From positions 102,461 through 166,460 of the forward strand of contig DBTU01000012.1 in assembly GCA_002307215.1 (NCBI GenBank): a stretch of DNA of 64,000 nucleotides, in the 5' to 3' direction. The position numbers and the translations under genes were made by a program. The notes beneath the pieces are model-generated. The model searched no databases. It was given only the letters and a program-made list of their open reading frames with translations, and was not told the origin of the DNA. This stretch comes from Lachnoclostridium sp. UBA1308. GTDB taxonomy: Bacteria > Bacillota > Clostridia > Lachnospirales > Lachnospiraceae. Of this stretch, positions 16,989 through 26,413 are shown piece by piece (the stretch's first letter is position 1; each line of letters opens with the position of its first letter).

Positions 16989-18632
16989 TTACTTTTCAAA
17001 TACAATCTCACCGTTCACCACCGTAAGAAGTGCTTCTGCCTTTTCGATATCCTCAGGGGCTGTCGCCAGGAGGTTTCGGTCGAACACAGCTATGTCTGCA
17101 TATTTTCCGGGCTCCAGTGTCCCAACTCTATCCTCCATACCCATAAGATAAGCCCCGCCGTAAGTGTAATGGCGGATTGCCTCCTCCATACCGATTTTCT
17201 CTTCCTCAACGTTCACACCCACCGGTGTACCGTCAGAGTAACATCTGGTCACTGCCGCATGAAGATTACGAAACACATCGTACTGTTCCACCGGAAAATC
17301 CGAACCGAACGCCAGCACAGCACCGGCTTCTTGTAAGGAACGGACAGGCCACTCATAGCGGCACCTCTCCGCACCGATTCGGTACTCCTTCTCTCCTGCA
17401 TCCTGAATCAGATGGATGGGCTGCATCGAAGCAATGACATTTAACTCCTGAAACCGTTCGATATCCTCTGCTGCCATACTTTCAATATGCTCGATTGCGT
17501 TACGAATTTCAGAAAGCTTTCCGCTCTCCTTCGCTGCTAGCGAACCCTTCTCAAACCAGTCCAAGGATTTCTTGACTGCAAGGTCGCCGATTGAATGCAC
17601 TCTGACGCTTAAGCCCGCCCTGTTCGCCTCAACGATTACCTTTTCAAAGCTATCCTGCGGATAATTCATATAACCCGCCGTATCCGCGCGGTCCGTATAA
17701 GGTTCACTTAACGCTGCCGTATGAGTACTGGTCACACCGTCTACCATAAATTTAAGTCCCGGCATACGAAGCATATCGTCCGTCATGGTATTTTTATATT
17801 CTTCAAGCTTCTTAAGCTCCTCTTTATCAAACCCCTCTAAGGACATTCCCATATAGATGCTGACTCGCATTGGCAGAATGCCCTCCTGTAAATACTGCCT
17901 TAAAGGACGAAATGCTTCCTCCGCCTCCTCACAGTATACATGGGAGACATCGGCAAGTGAAGTGATTCCAAAGCGATTCATCCGTTGCATCATTTCAAGC
18001 ATTAACAGCTCTTTCTTTTCCTTTGGAACCGGACTTGGAAATGGACGAAGCAGGAAAGCCGCATTTTCTTTAAATATTCCCCTTAATTCTCCATCCGGAA
18101 AGGCTTCTATATCCTGTGACTCTGCTGCCATTTCCTTTGTAATCCCTTTGACCTCCATACCTTTACTGTTTGTCCAAGTAGTATGAAAATCAGCTGCATC
18201 CAGATAGACCGGTTTGTCGGGAATGACCGCATCTATCGATTTCTTTGACGGAAGCGGTGCATCCCTCCAGTTCGTAGGAAACCATCCGCCTCCTATATAG
18301 GAGGGATATTCCGGATGCTTGTCTGCAAATTCCTTCAGCATACGGACGCAATCCTCCTCCGATTTGCTGTAAACGATCTCACTTAAGAAATACTCACTGT
18401 CCGCCATGCATCCCTCGAAGATGTGCATATGCGCTTCACAGATGCCGGGTGTTATCAGACCGTCGGTGTATTCCTTAACCTGCGTGGCTTCTCCCTGATA
18501 CGGCTTCATTTCCTCTCTGGTACCCACCGCAAGAATCTTGTTTCCGCTGACAGCGATTCCTCCTGCAATGATACCCTTTTCACTTACAGTATCAATTACA
18601 TTACTGAATAAAATCAGATCTGCTTTCTCCAT
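16989..18632 (-). CDS. YtcJ-type metal-dependent amidohydrolase (first of two)
   Basis: A 547-residue amidohydrolase (family 3). It has the metal-binding EAHMHIFEG (where many have DAHxH), the carboxylated-Lys-type region KFMVDGVTS, the HSIGDLAV His, and the terminal FGSDFPVE Asp. The C-terminal strand KYADIAVFDRN is the composite beta domain. It probably hydrolyses an amide or N-acyl group; the substrate is unknown. The ATG has AGGAGG 5 bp upstream and follows the related gene 18642 by 9 bp. The two enzymes are paralogues, and their joint location with potABCD and aguB suggests amide-containing polyamine derivatives. Confidence 0.88.
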   Translation of the reverse strand: MEKADLILFSNVIDTVSEKGIIAGGIAVSGNKILAVGTREEMKPYQGEATQVKEYTDGLITPGICEAHMHIFEGCMADSEYFLSEIVYSKSEEDCVRMLKEFADKHPEYPSYIGGGWFPTNWRDAPLPSKKSIDAVIPDKPVYLDAADFHTTWTNSKGMEVKGITKEMAAESQDIEAFPDGELRGIFKENAAFLLRPFPSPVPKEKKELLMLEMMQRMNRFGITSLADVSHVYCEEAEEAFRPLRQYLQEGILPMRVSIYMGMSLEGFDKEELKKLEEYKNTMTDDMLRMPGLKFMVDGVTSTHTAALSEPYTDRADTAGYMNYPQDSFEKVIVEANRAGLSVRVHSIGDLAVKKSLDWFEKGSLAAKESGKLSEIRNAIEHIESMAAEDIERFQELNVIASMQPIHLIQDAGEKEYRIGAERCRYEWPVRSLQEAGAVLAFGSDFPVEQYDVFRNLHAAVTRCYSDGTPVGVNVEEEKIGMEEAIRHYTYGGAYLMGMEDRVGTLEPGKYADIAVFDRNLLATAPEDIEKAEALLTVVNGEIVFEK

Positions 18633-18641
18633 ACGCTCCTC

Positions 18642-20264
18642 CTATCTGCGAAAGACTACCTTTCCGTTTATCATCGTCATGATGACTTTTGCATCACGAA
18701 TTTCTTCCGGAGAAGCAGCTGATAAATCAAGATCAATTGCTACGATATCCGCATAATACCCCACCCTAAGTTGTCCGAAACGATCCTCCAGCCCAACGGA
18801 ATAAGCAGCTCCGTAGGTATAAGCCTTCAAGGCTTCATATACATTCATTATCTGAGAGGGATTCCATCCACCAAGCGGGAGTCCGTCATCATGTACCCTG
18901 GTCATTGCACGGTAAATGCCGGGCAAAGGATTAATATCAACAATCGGAGCATCGGTTCCAAAGGCTACATTTGCTCCTGTATCTAAGATGTCCTTGTTAC
19001 GAAACAGCATATGATCTCGTTCCGGTCCAAAATATCCCCGATAAGTCTCGCCCTCATCCGTATCACTCATCAACACTAGGTGCTGTGGCTGAACGGAGGC
19101 TGTAATATCATACTGAGCGAACCTTGGCACATCCTTATCTTGCAATACCTCAATGTGCTCGATGGCATGTCTTTGATGCTGTCGTCCGTAGGTCTGATTC
19201 GCCATCTCATATGCATTCAGTACCATACGCACCGCCGCATCTCCGATACAGTGGATATGGATACTGATATCACTTTTATGTGCTGCCAGGACCTTTTCTT
19301 CCAGCTCCTCTTTTGTCATAAAGGGTTGTCCGCAAGTGGAAGGACAATCACTGTAGGGTTCCAGTACATATGCAGTATAGGCGCTGGCTACACCATCCAT
19401 AAAATCTTTAAAACCAACACAGTACAGCTTATCGAATTCCTTCCAGCGCTCTTTCAGCTCCAACACCTTCTCGCAGTTATCCTTATCTAACTGAAGCGTA
19501 GTAAAGTATCTGATTCCTTGGCCTTTCTTTGCATAGGTTTCATATGCCTCATCTTTTCCGAGGTTCACGCCGAACAGAGGACGCATGTCGGTTACCGCGG
19601 TTACTCCGTTTGCCACCGCGTAATCGGAGAATCTATTTAGTATATCAATTGTTTTCTCAGTCGGAAAGTCATAACACTTCTTAATAATAGGCCTCATACT
19701 GCCTTCAAATAAGCAGCCCGTCGGATTGCCTTCGCTATCCACCTTCACATAGCCTTCTTTAATTCCCGGGAAGTTCCTGTCCATCCCGACCCATTCCATA
19801 GCCTTCGTATTCAACCACATTCCATGTTCCTCGCCCTGGGTTGCGATAACCGGCTTACCCGGCACGGCCTTATCTAGTAACTCCTTTGTGGGAAATTCAT
19901 TGCTTCCCCAATCAGCCATAAGCCATCCGTAGGCTAAAATCCATTCCTTCTCCGGATGGGCTTCACTATAGATACGTACTTTCTCAGCCGCCGCTTCCAT
20001 ACTTAAGCATCTGCCGATATAAACTCCCTCATGGTGCATGATGGTCATCTGTACATGCGTATGGGCATCAATAAAGCCCGGCATCACAAACCGGTCACCA
20101 TAATCCAGTATTGTGGTGGCCTCGCTTAGAAACGGTTCTACGCCGTCTCGGTCTCCTACATATATGATATGCTTTTCAACGATCCCAACCGCTCCGTCAA
20201 AGGTACTCGCATCCGTTCCGTTATAGATATGTTTCCCATAGATTACAGTCTCTGCTTTTTGCAT
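18642..20264 (-). CDS. YtcJ-type metal-dependent amidohydrolase (second of two)
   Basis: A 540-residue paralogue of its neighbour. The motifs are FIDAHTHVQM (metal His), the KDFMDGVASAYT region (metal Lys), HIHCIGDAAVRM, RHAIEHIEV and FGTDAPIVD. The usual start is ATG 20264 (preceded by AAGGGGGAAG); an earlier in-frame ATG at 20288 has a weaker site. Predicted role: amidohydrolase of an unknown amide in the same cluster. A terminator-like hairpin separates it from potD upstream, so it may also have its own promoter. Confidence 0.88.
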   Translation of the reverse strand: MQKAETVIYGKHIYNGTDASTFDGAVGIVEKHIIYVGDRDGVEPFLSEATTILDYGDRFVMPGFIDAHTHVQMTIMHHEGVYIGRCLSMEAAAEKVRIYSEAHPEKEWILAYGWLMADWGSNEFPTKELLDKAVPGKPVIATQGEEHGMWLNTKAMEWVGMDRNFPGIKEGYVKVDSEGNPTGCLFEGSMRPIIKKCYDFPTEKTIDILNRFSDYAVANGVTAVTDMRPLFGVNLGKDEAYETYAKKGQGIRYFTTLQLDKDNCEKVLELKERWKEFDKLYCVGFKDFMDGVASAYTAYVLEPYSDCPSTCGQPFMTKEELEEKVLAAHKSDISIHIHCIGDAAVRMVLNAYEMANQTYGRQHQRHAIEHIEVLQDKDVPRFAQYDITASVQPQHLVLMSDTDEGETYRGYFGPERDHMLFRNKDILDTGANVAFGTDAPIVDINPLPGIYRAMTRVHDDGLPLGGWNPSQIMNVYEALKAYTYGAAYSVGLEDRFGQLRVGYYADIVAIDLDLSAASPEEIRDAKVIMTMINGKVVFRR

Positions 20265-20330
20265 AGTATTTATCTTCCCCCTTTTCATTTCCCGGTTCGT
20301 AACAGAAGCTTTTGAAGATTATTATCAATT

Positions 20331-20357
20331 GGGGAAGCAGTATAAACTACTTCCCCA
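20331..20357 (-). terminator. Hairpin between potD and the amidohydrolases
   Basis: GGGGAAG (20331-20337) pairs with CTTCCCC (20351-20357), with a loop of about 13 bases. It is followed by a short T-rich run on the minus strand. It may end or attenuate the potD transcript. Confidence 0.5.
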
Positions 20358-20393
20358 GATGATTGTTACAATGTAGTGTTTTTATTATAGCAT

Positions 20394-21443
20394 TTATTGC
20401 TTAAACTTTGTCCAAATTTCATCATAGCTCGTGAGCATATCGCCAACATCCTTCACATATACGCTCTTGCTTAATACGTCATCGGGAAGGTAAGCACAAG
20501 CACTGCTCTTAATATTTTCCGGAAGCAGGTCGGTTGCTGCGATATTCGGCACACCATAACACAGATAATCATCAAAGCTGGCATGGTTTTTACCGTCAAG
20601 AACCCAATTAATGAAAGTATATGCGTTGTCAGCATGAGGTGCCTTCTCAGGAATACAGAAGTTATCTGTCCAGAGAACTACACCTTCACTGGGAAGTGCA
20701 AGCTCCCAATTAACTCCCTCGTTTTGTGCTCTTAAGATCTCAGAGTTCCAGGTATATGCGATACCGCATTCTTCACTTACCAACTTAGCCTTGGGATCGC
20801 TGCTGTCAAAGAATTTGATATTGCTCTTTAGAGATTCCATCTCTGCGGCTGCTTCATCAAGTTTACCTTGGTCTGCTTCATTTACATCATAACCGAGCTT
20901 TAACAGCGCAAGGGAGATGTCCGCTCTCTCATCATCTAAAATCATCATGTCATTTGCATACATAGGATCCCAAAGGTCGGATACGGAATCAATCACTGCA
21001 TCCGGATACTTATCCCTGTTAATACAAATTCCATAATAACCGGACATGAAGGGTAAGCTGTAGGTATTGTCCGGATCCCAATACTGCTTCAGATATTTGG
21101 GATCACTGTTCACTGCGTTCGGAATCTTACTCTTATCCAGTTCTTCAATTAATCCGCCAAGCTTAAGCATTGTCTGGATCATATAGTCACCGCACATCAT
21201 AACATCATACTGTCCCAAACCGCCGGACTGTAGCTTCGCTAACATTTCCTCATTTGTTGAAAATTCTGTTAGATTAATCTTGATTCCTGTCTCCTTCTCA
21301 AAATTGGAGATTACAGGCTCCTGCATGTATCCAACAAAGGTATATACATTAACCACCTTACTGTCAGACTTACCGCATCCGGTAAAGCTCATTGTCACTA
21401 AAAGCATCATACAAAGCATAACCGATATCATTTTTCTTTTCAT
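20394..21443 (-). CDS. potD: Spermidine/putrescine-binding lipoprotein PotD
   Basis: A 349-residue periplasmic-type binding protein anchored as a lipoprotein: signal MKRKMISVMLCMMLLVT with lipobox SFTGC (Cys23). The mature part has NVYTFVGYM, the LNLTEF... hinge and AYTWNSEI, typical of PotD. It delivers polyamine to the PotBC permease. It comes after the nitrilase-family gene rather than directly after potC. The AGGAGG start site is good. Ligand preference cannot be read from the sequence. Confidence 0.93.
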   Translation of the reverse strand: MKRKMISVMLCMMLLVTMSFTGCGKSDSKVVNVYTFVGYMQEPVISNFEKETGIKINLTEFSTNEEMLAKLQSGGLGQYDVMMCGDYMIQTMLKLGGLIEELDKSKIPNAVNSDPKYLKQYWDPDNTYSLPFMSGYYGICINRDKYPDAVIDSVSDLWDPMYANDMMILDDERADISLALLKLGYDVNEADQGKLDEAAAEMESLKSNIKFFDSSDPKAKLVSEECGIAYTWNSEILRAQNEGVNWELALPSEGVVLWTDNFCIPEKAPHADNAYTFINWVLDGKNHASFDDYLCYGVPNIAATDLLPENIKSSACAYLPDDVLSKSVYVKDVGDMLTSYDEIWTKFKQ

Positions 21444-21510
21444 AATAATTCCTCCTTCTTATATTGTTAACAATGAATAAACTCATTGTACAACCTCAGT
21501 GTCCTCGTTG

Positions 21511-22335
21511 TTAATATACTCTTGTTATCTCACCGTAAAGTCCGGGCTTTCTGTCATTAAAATAAGTATAATAGGTGATTCTCTTTACCCTTGTCTCTTC
21601 CGTATCCACTACCCCGTATACATAATCCTCTACAGGTTCGGCTATTCCGGATACCACCTTACCGACACCACTTAAGATGCAGCTGCGCCCGGAAAATGAT
21701 AGCTTAATATCCTTACCAACCCGATTACAGGCTGCCATCGGTAAAATATTATCGATGCAGCGAGCCTTCGTGCAAAGCTCCCAGTCCTCCACATAAGGGT
21801 CTTCCCAATTAGCTGAGGCGGTAAGTAAGTCTGCACCCTTCAGTGCATAGATCCTGGCAACCTCAGGAAATGCAGCGTCCCAGCAGTTCATAATACCGAT
21901 TTTACCAATCTCGGTATCAAACACCGGAAATTCGTGTCCCGGTCTCATCCATAATACCTCGCTGCCAAAGGGATGTACTTTCTGATAATTACCGATTGCT
22001 TCTCCCTTGCTGTTAATCAAGGCCAGCGAATTATATAAAACATCAATCACATGATCATCTCTTTGCGGATAACCATAGATGATATGTACCTTGAATTTCT
22101 TAGCCGTCTCTCCGATACGTCTGAAGCTTTCCCCTTTGCCGTAGTATTCGGCTACCCGGTCAAATTCAAGCTTACTTCCCTCACAACCCGAGGTTGCAAG
22201 CTCGGGGAATACAATCAGGTCAGTATCAGGCTTTTCTGACATGATCCTTGTTATGAACGTACAGATTTTATCAATATTCTTTTCCTTCTCCATAAGCTCC
22301 GGTGCTGTCTGTGCACAGGCCAAATGAATTCTCAT
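21511..22335 (-). CDS. Nitrilase-superfamily amidase inside the pot cluster
   Basis: A 274-residue carbon-nitrogen hydrolase with Glu45 (VFPELATSGCEG), Lys119 (YQKVHPFGSE) and Cys151 (IMNCWDAAFPE), the catalytic Glu-Lys-Cys triad. It is related to but distinct from aguB at 15417. The insertion between potC and potD suggests that its substrate is imported by, or related to, that transporter. Family members hydrolyse amides or carbamoyl amines; the substrate here is unknown. GGGGTGAGA lies 5 bp before the ATG. Confidence 0.88.
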   Translation of the reverse strand: MRIHLACAQTAPELMEKEKNIDKICTFITRIMSEKPDTDLIVFPELATSGCEGSKLEFDRVAEYYGKGESFRRIGETAKKFKVHIIYGYPQRDDHVIDVLYNSLALINSKGEAIGNYQKVHPFGSEVLWMRPGHEFPVFDTEIGKIGIMNCWDAAFPEVARIYALKGADLLTASANWEDPYVEDWELCTKARCIDNILPMAACNRVGKDIKLSFSGRSCILSGVGKVVSGIAEPVEDYVYGVVDTEETRVKRITYYTYFNDRKPGLYGEITRVY

Positions 22336-22427
22336 AATCTCACCCCGTTTCTAAAGTTTATATTTCATATTTATTTTTTTTATTTTATATTTTTATGCTG
22401 ATTCCGCACTGTGTAATTTACTTTACT

Positions 22428-23225
22428 TTACGAATCAAGTCCATAATTCTTATCGCGTCTTGCATTGATCAGATTAGCTCCGCCCACGAGTACTATGGAT
22501 AACAACAGCAGTATGATACAGAGTGCATTAACCTCCGGCGTTACACCGGTTCTTACCATGGATAATATTTTAACCGGTAACGTCGTGCTGCTGGCACTTG
22601 TTACGAAGAAGCTGATGATGATGTCATCCATGGATAATGCAAAGGACAGCATTGCACCGGCTGTAATTCCCGGCATGATGATTGGCAGGGTAACCTTGGT
22701 CAGCGTTTGCCATCTGTTCGCTCCAAGATCCATCGAAGCTTCCTCTACGGAACGGTCAAAGCCTGCCAGTCTGGCTTTGACATTGTTGATTACAAACGGG
22801 ATGCAAAAGCTGGAATGTGCAACAATTAAAGCAGTCATCCCGAGCGGAATCTTAATCGTTGTAAAATAGGATAACAGTGCAATACCTAATACAATCTCAG
22901 GAATCACAATCGGAATATAAAGGACTGCATCTAATGCTTTCTTACCCGGAAATTTGAATTTTGACATACCAATGGCACCAAGTGTTCCGATGATTGTGGA
23001 GACAATGGTTGTCCATGTCGCTACCATAATTGAATTCCAGAAGGCACTCATAATGTCCGAGGAAGAGGATAAGAGCTTGATGTACCAGTCAAAGGTGAAG
23101 CCCTCCCATACGATGTTCAGTTTGGAATCATTAAAGGAATAGACAAACAGTATTAAAACAGGCAGATAGATGAATAAATAAACCAGGCCAAGATAAACAT
23201 TATCAAGCTTCTTCGGTTTTCCCAT
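22428..23225 (-). CDS. potC: Polyamine ABC permease PotC
   Basis: A 265-residue inner-membrane permease with six predicted helices and the EAA loop (VEEASMDLGANRWQTL, then LPIIMPGI). It is closest to PotC, with PotB it forms the channel. AGGAGG is 6 bp before the ATG; the potB stop is 11 bp upstream. Confidence 0.94.
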   Translation of the reverse strand: MGKPKKLDNVYLGLVYLFIYLPVLILFVYSFNDSKLNIVWEGFTFDWYIKLLSSSSDIMSAFWNSIMVATWTTIVSTIIGTLGAIGMSKFKFPGKKALDAVLYIPIVIPEIVLGIALLSYFTTIKIPLGMTALIVAHSSFCIPFVINNVKARLAGFDRSVEEASMDLGANRWQTLTKVTLPIIMPGITAGAMLSFALSMDDIIISFFVTSASSTTLPVKILSMVRTGVTPEVNALCIILLLLSIVLVGGANLINARRDKNYGLDS

Positions 23226-23236
23226 GCTTCCACCTC

Positions 23237-24136
23237 CTACAATCCAAGTTCGTTGACATCGCCGCCGGTTTTCTTATAAAGAGAAACCAGAATTAATGTC
23301 AGGATAATTAAAAATACGGATAAAGCCGCACCAAAGGGCCAATTTCTTGCAACATAAAATTGATTTTTAATCAGATTACCTACCAGCATAACCTTACTTC
23401 CACCAAGCATTTCCGGTATGTAGAAGTATCCCAGAGAAGGTATAAATACCATGATGGTTCCCGCAAAGATACCGGGCATAGTAAGTGGCAGTGTCACATT
23501 CAGAAAAGTGATACTCTTTCTCGCTCCTAAATCTGCCGATGCTTCCAGTAAATTTGGATCCAGTTTACCGATTGAGGATACCAGCGGTAGAATCATAAAA
23601 GGAAGAAAGGTATAAGCCATACCAAGGATTACACTGCCATTGGTGTACAGCATCTGTAACGGCTCCTTAATGATATGCAGCGATATCAGTAATGTGTTGA
23701 TAACTCCCTCTGTTCTTAAGATGACCATCCATCCGTAGGTCCTTACAATCGAACTGGTAAAGAAGGGGACGATAATAAACATCATACACATTGATTTTGC
23801 AAATTTACCCTTTTTGCATACAAAGTAGGCAAATGGATAAGCAATTAAGATACAGAGTGCAGTAGTCTCAAAGGCCATAATCATGGAGTCTAAGAATACC
23901 CTCAAATAGGTGTTCTGAAGTATATCCATATAATTCATAAGGTTAAATTTATAAATAATAAGGACATAAGCTTCCTTACTGCAAAAGCTGATGATAAATA
24001 TGTAGGTCAGTGGTATTACCACAAATGCAACCATGGCAATCGCCAGTGGTAGGATATGTGCAATCTTAGGTAAATGCCATCTTTTAAATCTCTGAAAGCT
24101 CATTTTTCGCATCCTTACGGGAACTGCTTCTCTCAT
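23237..24136 (-). CDS. potB: Polyamine ABC permease PotB
   Basis: A permease of about 299 residues with six helices and the EAA motif (LLEASADLGARKSITFLNV, LPLTMPGI). I start it at the ATG 24136, preceded by TGAGGG; an in-frame ATG at 24157 has no SD. It is typical of PotB, the partner of PotC. The potA stop codon lies 35 bp upstream. Confidence 0.93.
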   Translation of the reverse strand: MREAVPVRMRKMSFQRFKRWHLPKIAHILPLAIAMVAFVVIPLTYIFIISFCSKEAYVLIIYKFNLMNYMDILQNTYLRVFLDSMIMAFETTALCILIAYPFAYFVCKKGKFAKSMCMMFIIVPFFTSSIVRTYGWMVILRTEGVINTLLISLHIIKEPLQMLYTNGSVILGMAYTFLPFMILPLVSSIGKLDPNLLEASADLGARKSITFLNVTLPLTMPGIFAGTIMVFIPSLGYFYIPEMLGGSKVMLVGNLIKNQFYVARNWPFGAALSVFLIILTLILVSLYKKTGGDVNELGL

Positions 24137-24170
24137 ACTACCCTCATTCCTGCGCATATTTGCGCAATAT

Positions 24171-25289
24171 TTATTCTTCAGGCTCCATTACGACATTCTC
24201 AACTGCGTTATAAAAGGTTTGATCCATGGAATGAAGTAATACCGATTCCCCGTCCTTCCAATATGGGTATATAAAAGTTCCAATCTCAGGAATTACTTCT
24301 CTGGAAAGGCGTTCGAGCTTAAGTTCCTGCCCATTACTCATGGCTACTACTATCTTAATGATGCTTCCTATATAAATGTGATCCTTCACCACTCCTCGAA
24401 GGGAAAAGCCGTCCATTGGTACATCACTCGTAAGAATTCGCTCCGGCCTTGCAGATACGGATACCATTTCACCCTTACTAAATCCTTTTCCGCTTGCCTT
24501 AATCGTTCCGTATTCTACATTGACAAGCACCTCATCTCCGGATATAGAGGCCACGATACCGTCAAACAGATTTGTCTCGCCGATAAAGGAAGCCACAAAG
24601 CGGGTTGCCGGTCTCTCATAGATGTCGGTAGGTGTTCCGAGCTGCTCCAGTACTCCCTCATGCATGATTCCGATACGATCGCTCATGGTTAATGCTTCTT
24701 CCTGATCATGGGTTACATAGACAAAGGTAATTCCAAGCGTTTTCTGGAGCTGCTTTAATTCCAACTGCATTTGCTTGCGAAGCTTTAAATCAAGTGCTCC
24801 CAGTGGCTCGTCCAGCAATAATACCTTAGGTTCATTGATTAAGGCTCTAGCAATTGCAACCCTCTGCTTTTGTCCGCCTGACAGCTGCTTGGGATATCTT
24901 TTTTCATAGCCGTTCAGCTGCACCAGCTCAAGCATTTCCGTTACACGCTTTTTGATAATATCTTTTTTAACATTTTTAATTTTTAGACCGTATGCAATAT
25001 TGTCATAAATCGTCATATGCGGAAATAGTGCATAGCTCTGAAATACTGTGTTAACATTTCGTTCAAAGGGCTCCTTGTTCGCCACGGATACACCTTCTAC
25101 TAAGATTTCTCCATCGGTTGGCTCTTCGAAACCGGCAATCATACGCAGTGTCGTTGTTTTACCACAGCCTGAGGATCCCAGTAATGTAAGAAACTCCCCT
25201 TCTTTAATCTGAAGGTTTAAATCCTTAACAACATGATTGGCTCCATACATTTTATTAACATTTCCCAGCTCAACGATATAACTGCTCAT
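24171..25289 (-). CDS. potA: Polyamine ABC transporter ATP-binding protein PotA
   Basis: A 372-residue ATPase. Walker A is GSSGCGKTT (about 38-46), signature LSGGQKQR, Walker B VLLLDEPLGALD, H-loop VTHDQEEALTMSDRI. The C-terminal TOBE-like regulatory domain is about 240-372. I start at ATG 25289, which has ATAGGAGG eight bases upstream, rather than the in-frame ATG at 25316. It should drive uptake of spermidine or putrescine. It follows the PII gene by 47 bp. Confidence 0.95.
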   Translation of the reverse strand: MSSYIVELGNVNKMYGANHVVKDLNLQIKEGEFLTLLGSSGCGKTTTLRMIAGFEEPTDGEILVEGVSVANKEPFERNVNTVFQSYALFPHMTIYDNIAYGLKIKNVKKDIIKKRVTEMLELVQLNGYEKRYPKQLSGGQKQRVAIARALINEPKVLLLDEPLGALDLKLRKQMQLELKQLQKTLGITFVYVTHDQEEALTMSDRIGIMHEGVLEQLGTPTDIYERPATRFVASFIGETNLFDGIVASISGDEVLVNVEYGTIKASGKGFSKGEMVSVSARPERILTSDVPMDGFSLRGVVKDHIYIGSIIKIVVAMSNGQELKLERLSREVIPEIGTFIYPYWKDGESVLLHSMDQTFYNAVENVVMEPEE

Positions 25290-25336
25290 AACCAATCCTC
25301 CTATCCCTTGTCCCATCTCTTTGTCGGAGCTTATCC

Positions 25337-25687
25337 TTACAGAGCTTTGTCGCCACGCTCGCCGGTTCTGATTCGAACAGAATCGTCCATTGGCCTGATA
25401 AAGATTTTTCCGTCACCTACGTTACCGGTTACTACTTTTTCACGAATATCTGTGATGATATCCTCTACCATCTCATCCTTCACTACCATTTCCACACGTA
25501 TCTTAGGTAACAGGTTAATAGTTGTCTTAAACCCCTTAATTACATTTACCGTCTGCTCTGTTGTTCCTCTTTGTGTTCCGCACCCCATGACACTTGAGAT
25601 AGTCATACCGCCACACTGTCTGTTGTTCAGTATCTCTTTTACTGTTTCCAGCTTTTCCGGTCTGATAATGATCACAAGCTCCTTCAT
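25337..25687 (-). CDS. PII-family nitrogen regulatory protein, heading the pot operon
   Basis: A 116-residue PII trimer-type protein. It shows the N-terminal KELVIIIRPEKLETVKEIL, the B-loop VVTGNVGDGKIFI and C-loop region. The T-loop (about 36-55) reads GCGTQRGTTEQTVNVIKGFK and lacks the uridylylated RGxEY Tyr, so modification at that site is not expected. PII proteins sense ATP/ADP and 2-oxoglutarate and bind partner proteins. Placement as first gene before potABC suggests that polyamine uptake is coupled to nitrogen status, perhaps through PotA or an operon-level partner. AAAGGAGGAG precedes the ATG. Confidence 0.9.
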   Translation of the reverse strand: MKELVIIIRPEKLETVKEILNNRQCGGMTISSVMGCGTQRGTTEQTVNVIKGFKTTINLLPKIRVEMVVKDEMVEDIITDIREKVVTGNVGDGKIFIRPMDDSVRIRTGERGDKAL

Positions 25688-25739
25688 AAAAACTCCTCCT
25701 TTTGATTTTTGTAAGCCTTCTGTAGATGATTTAAATAAA

Positions 25740-25775
25740 CAGGCGAGGATGAGCTGCTGAGCTCATCCTCGCCTG
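25740..25775 (-). promoter_or_regulatory. Perfect 16-bp leader hairpin (attenuator candidate)
   Basis: CAGGCGAGGATGAGCT and AGCTCATCCTCGCCTG form a perfect 16-bp stem with a 4-base loop. It lies about 20 bp downstream of the promoter and 53 bp upstream of the PII start. On the minus strand it is followed by TTTATTT, so it could be an intrinsic terminator/attenuator or a 5' stability hairpin. See findings. Confidence 0.75.
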
Positions 25776-25797
25776 TAAAAGTATCTTTGATTTGCAT

Positions 25798-25826
25798 AAT
25801 ATACATTATTTCCGTCAAGGAGTCAA
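25798..25826 (-). promoter_or_regulatory. Sigma-A promoter of the PII-pot operon
   Basis: TTGACT (25821-25826), 17-bp spacer and TATATT (25798-25803) on the minus strand. A second TTGACG overlaps the spacer. Confidence 0.75.
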
Positions 25827-25954
25827 TAGCGTTGGTATCAAAAGGATGCATATTGATACCACTTTTTACAATGGCAAAACAATTCAAACAATTTGTTTGG
25901 GCTTTATTCCTATCTTATTACTTATATCCCCATAACGCTCTTGCAAATGGGAAC

Positions 25955-26236
25955 TCAACCAAATGCATAATATGCTGCCAATCCATACAACACCAAAAAC
26001 CCGGGCAAACCAAGTAACCCGTTTGTTAAGATTGTTGCACCATTAATTCCCACACTGATATCATAGCCCCTGCTCTTTAGAATAATATCCACCAAATAGA
26101 CCCCTACAGTTCCGATGCATGCACGGAGTCCAAAATTAATAATCATATCCGGTCTGCGCTTTACAATACAGACGCCGATAAATGCCAGACAGGCCACTAT
26201 GATTACAATAAATACGATACTTTCCATACTAACCAA
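25955..26236 (-). CDS. bofA: Pro-sigma-K processing inhibitor BofA family protein
   Basis: A 93-residue, two- to three-helix membrane protein. It shows the BofA features: an N-terminal helix, then NFGLRACIGTVGVYLVD and the glycine-rich GINGATILTNGLLGLPGF. In Bacillus BofA holds SpoIVFB inactive until engulfment; in Clostridia the role is less clear but points to a sporulating lineage. The start is a TTG five bases after GGAGG; the ATG three codons on is an alternative. Confidence 0.88.
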   Translation of the reverse strand: MVSMESIVFIVIIVACLAFIGVCIVKRRPDMIINFGLRACIGTVGVYLVDIILKSRGYDISVGINGATILTNGLLGLPGFLVLYGLAAYYAFG

Positions 26237-26413
26237 ATATACCTCCCTTCGACACTGCTCCTTTCAATAGATATCGGGGAGCCTGATTTTACCCTGTTTT
26301 AATACAACCTACTATATTTATATACGCCTTTAACCATTTTATGTTATTCAATAGAATAAATGGCAAATATTGTGACTATACTATTACCAAATCATATAAA
26401 GGCTGGTGAAGTA

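Noticed and set aside
25684..25887. 67-residue frame upstream of the PII gene
   Set aside because: It begins at a TTG with no SD and spans the promoter and the perfect hairpin, so it is most likely the untranslated leader.
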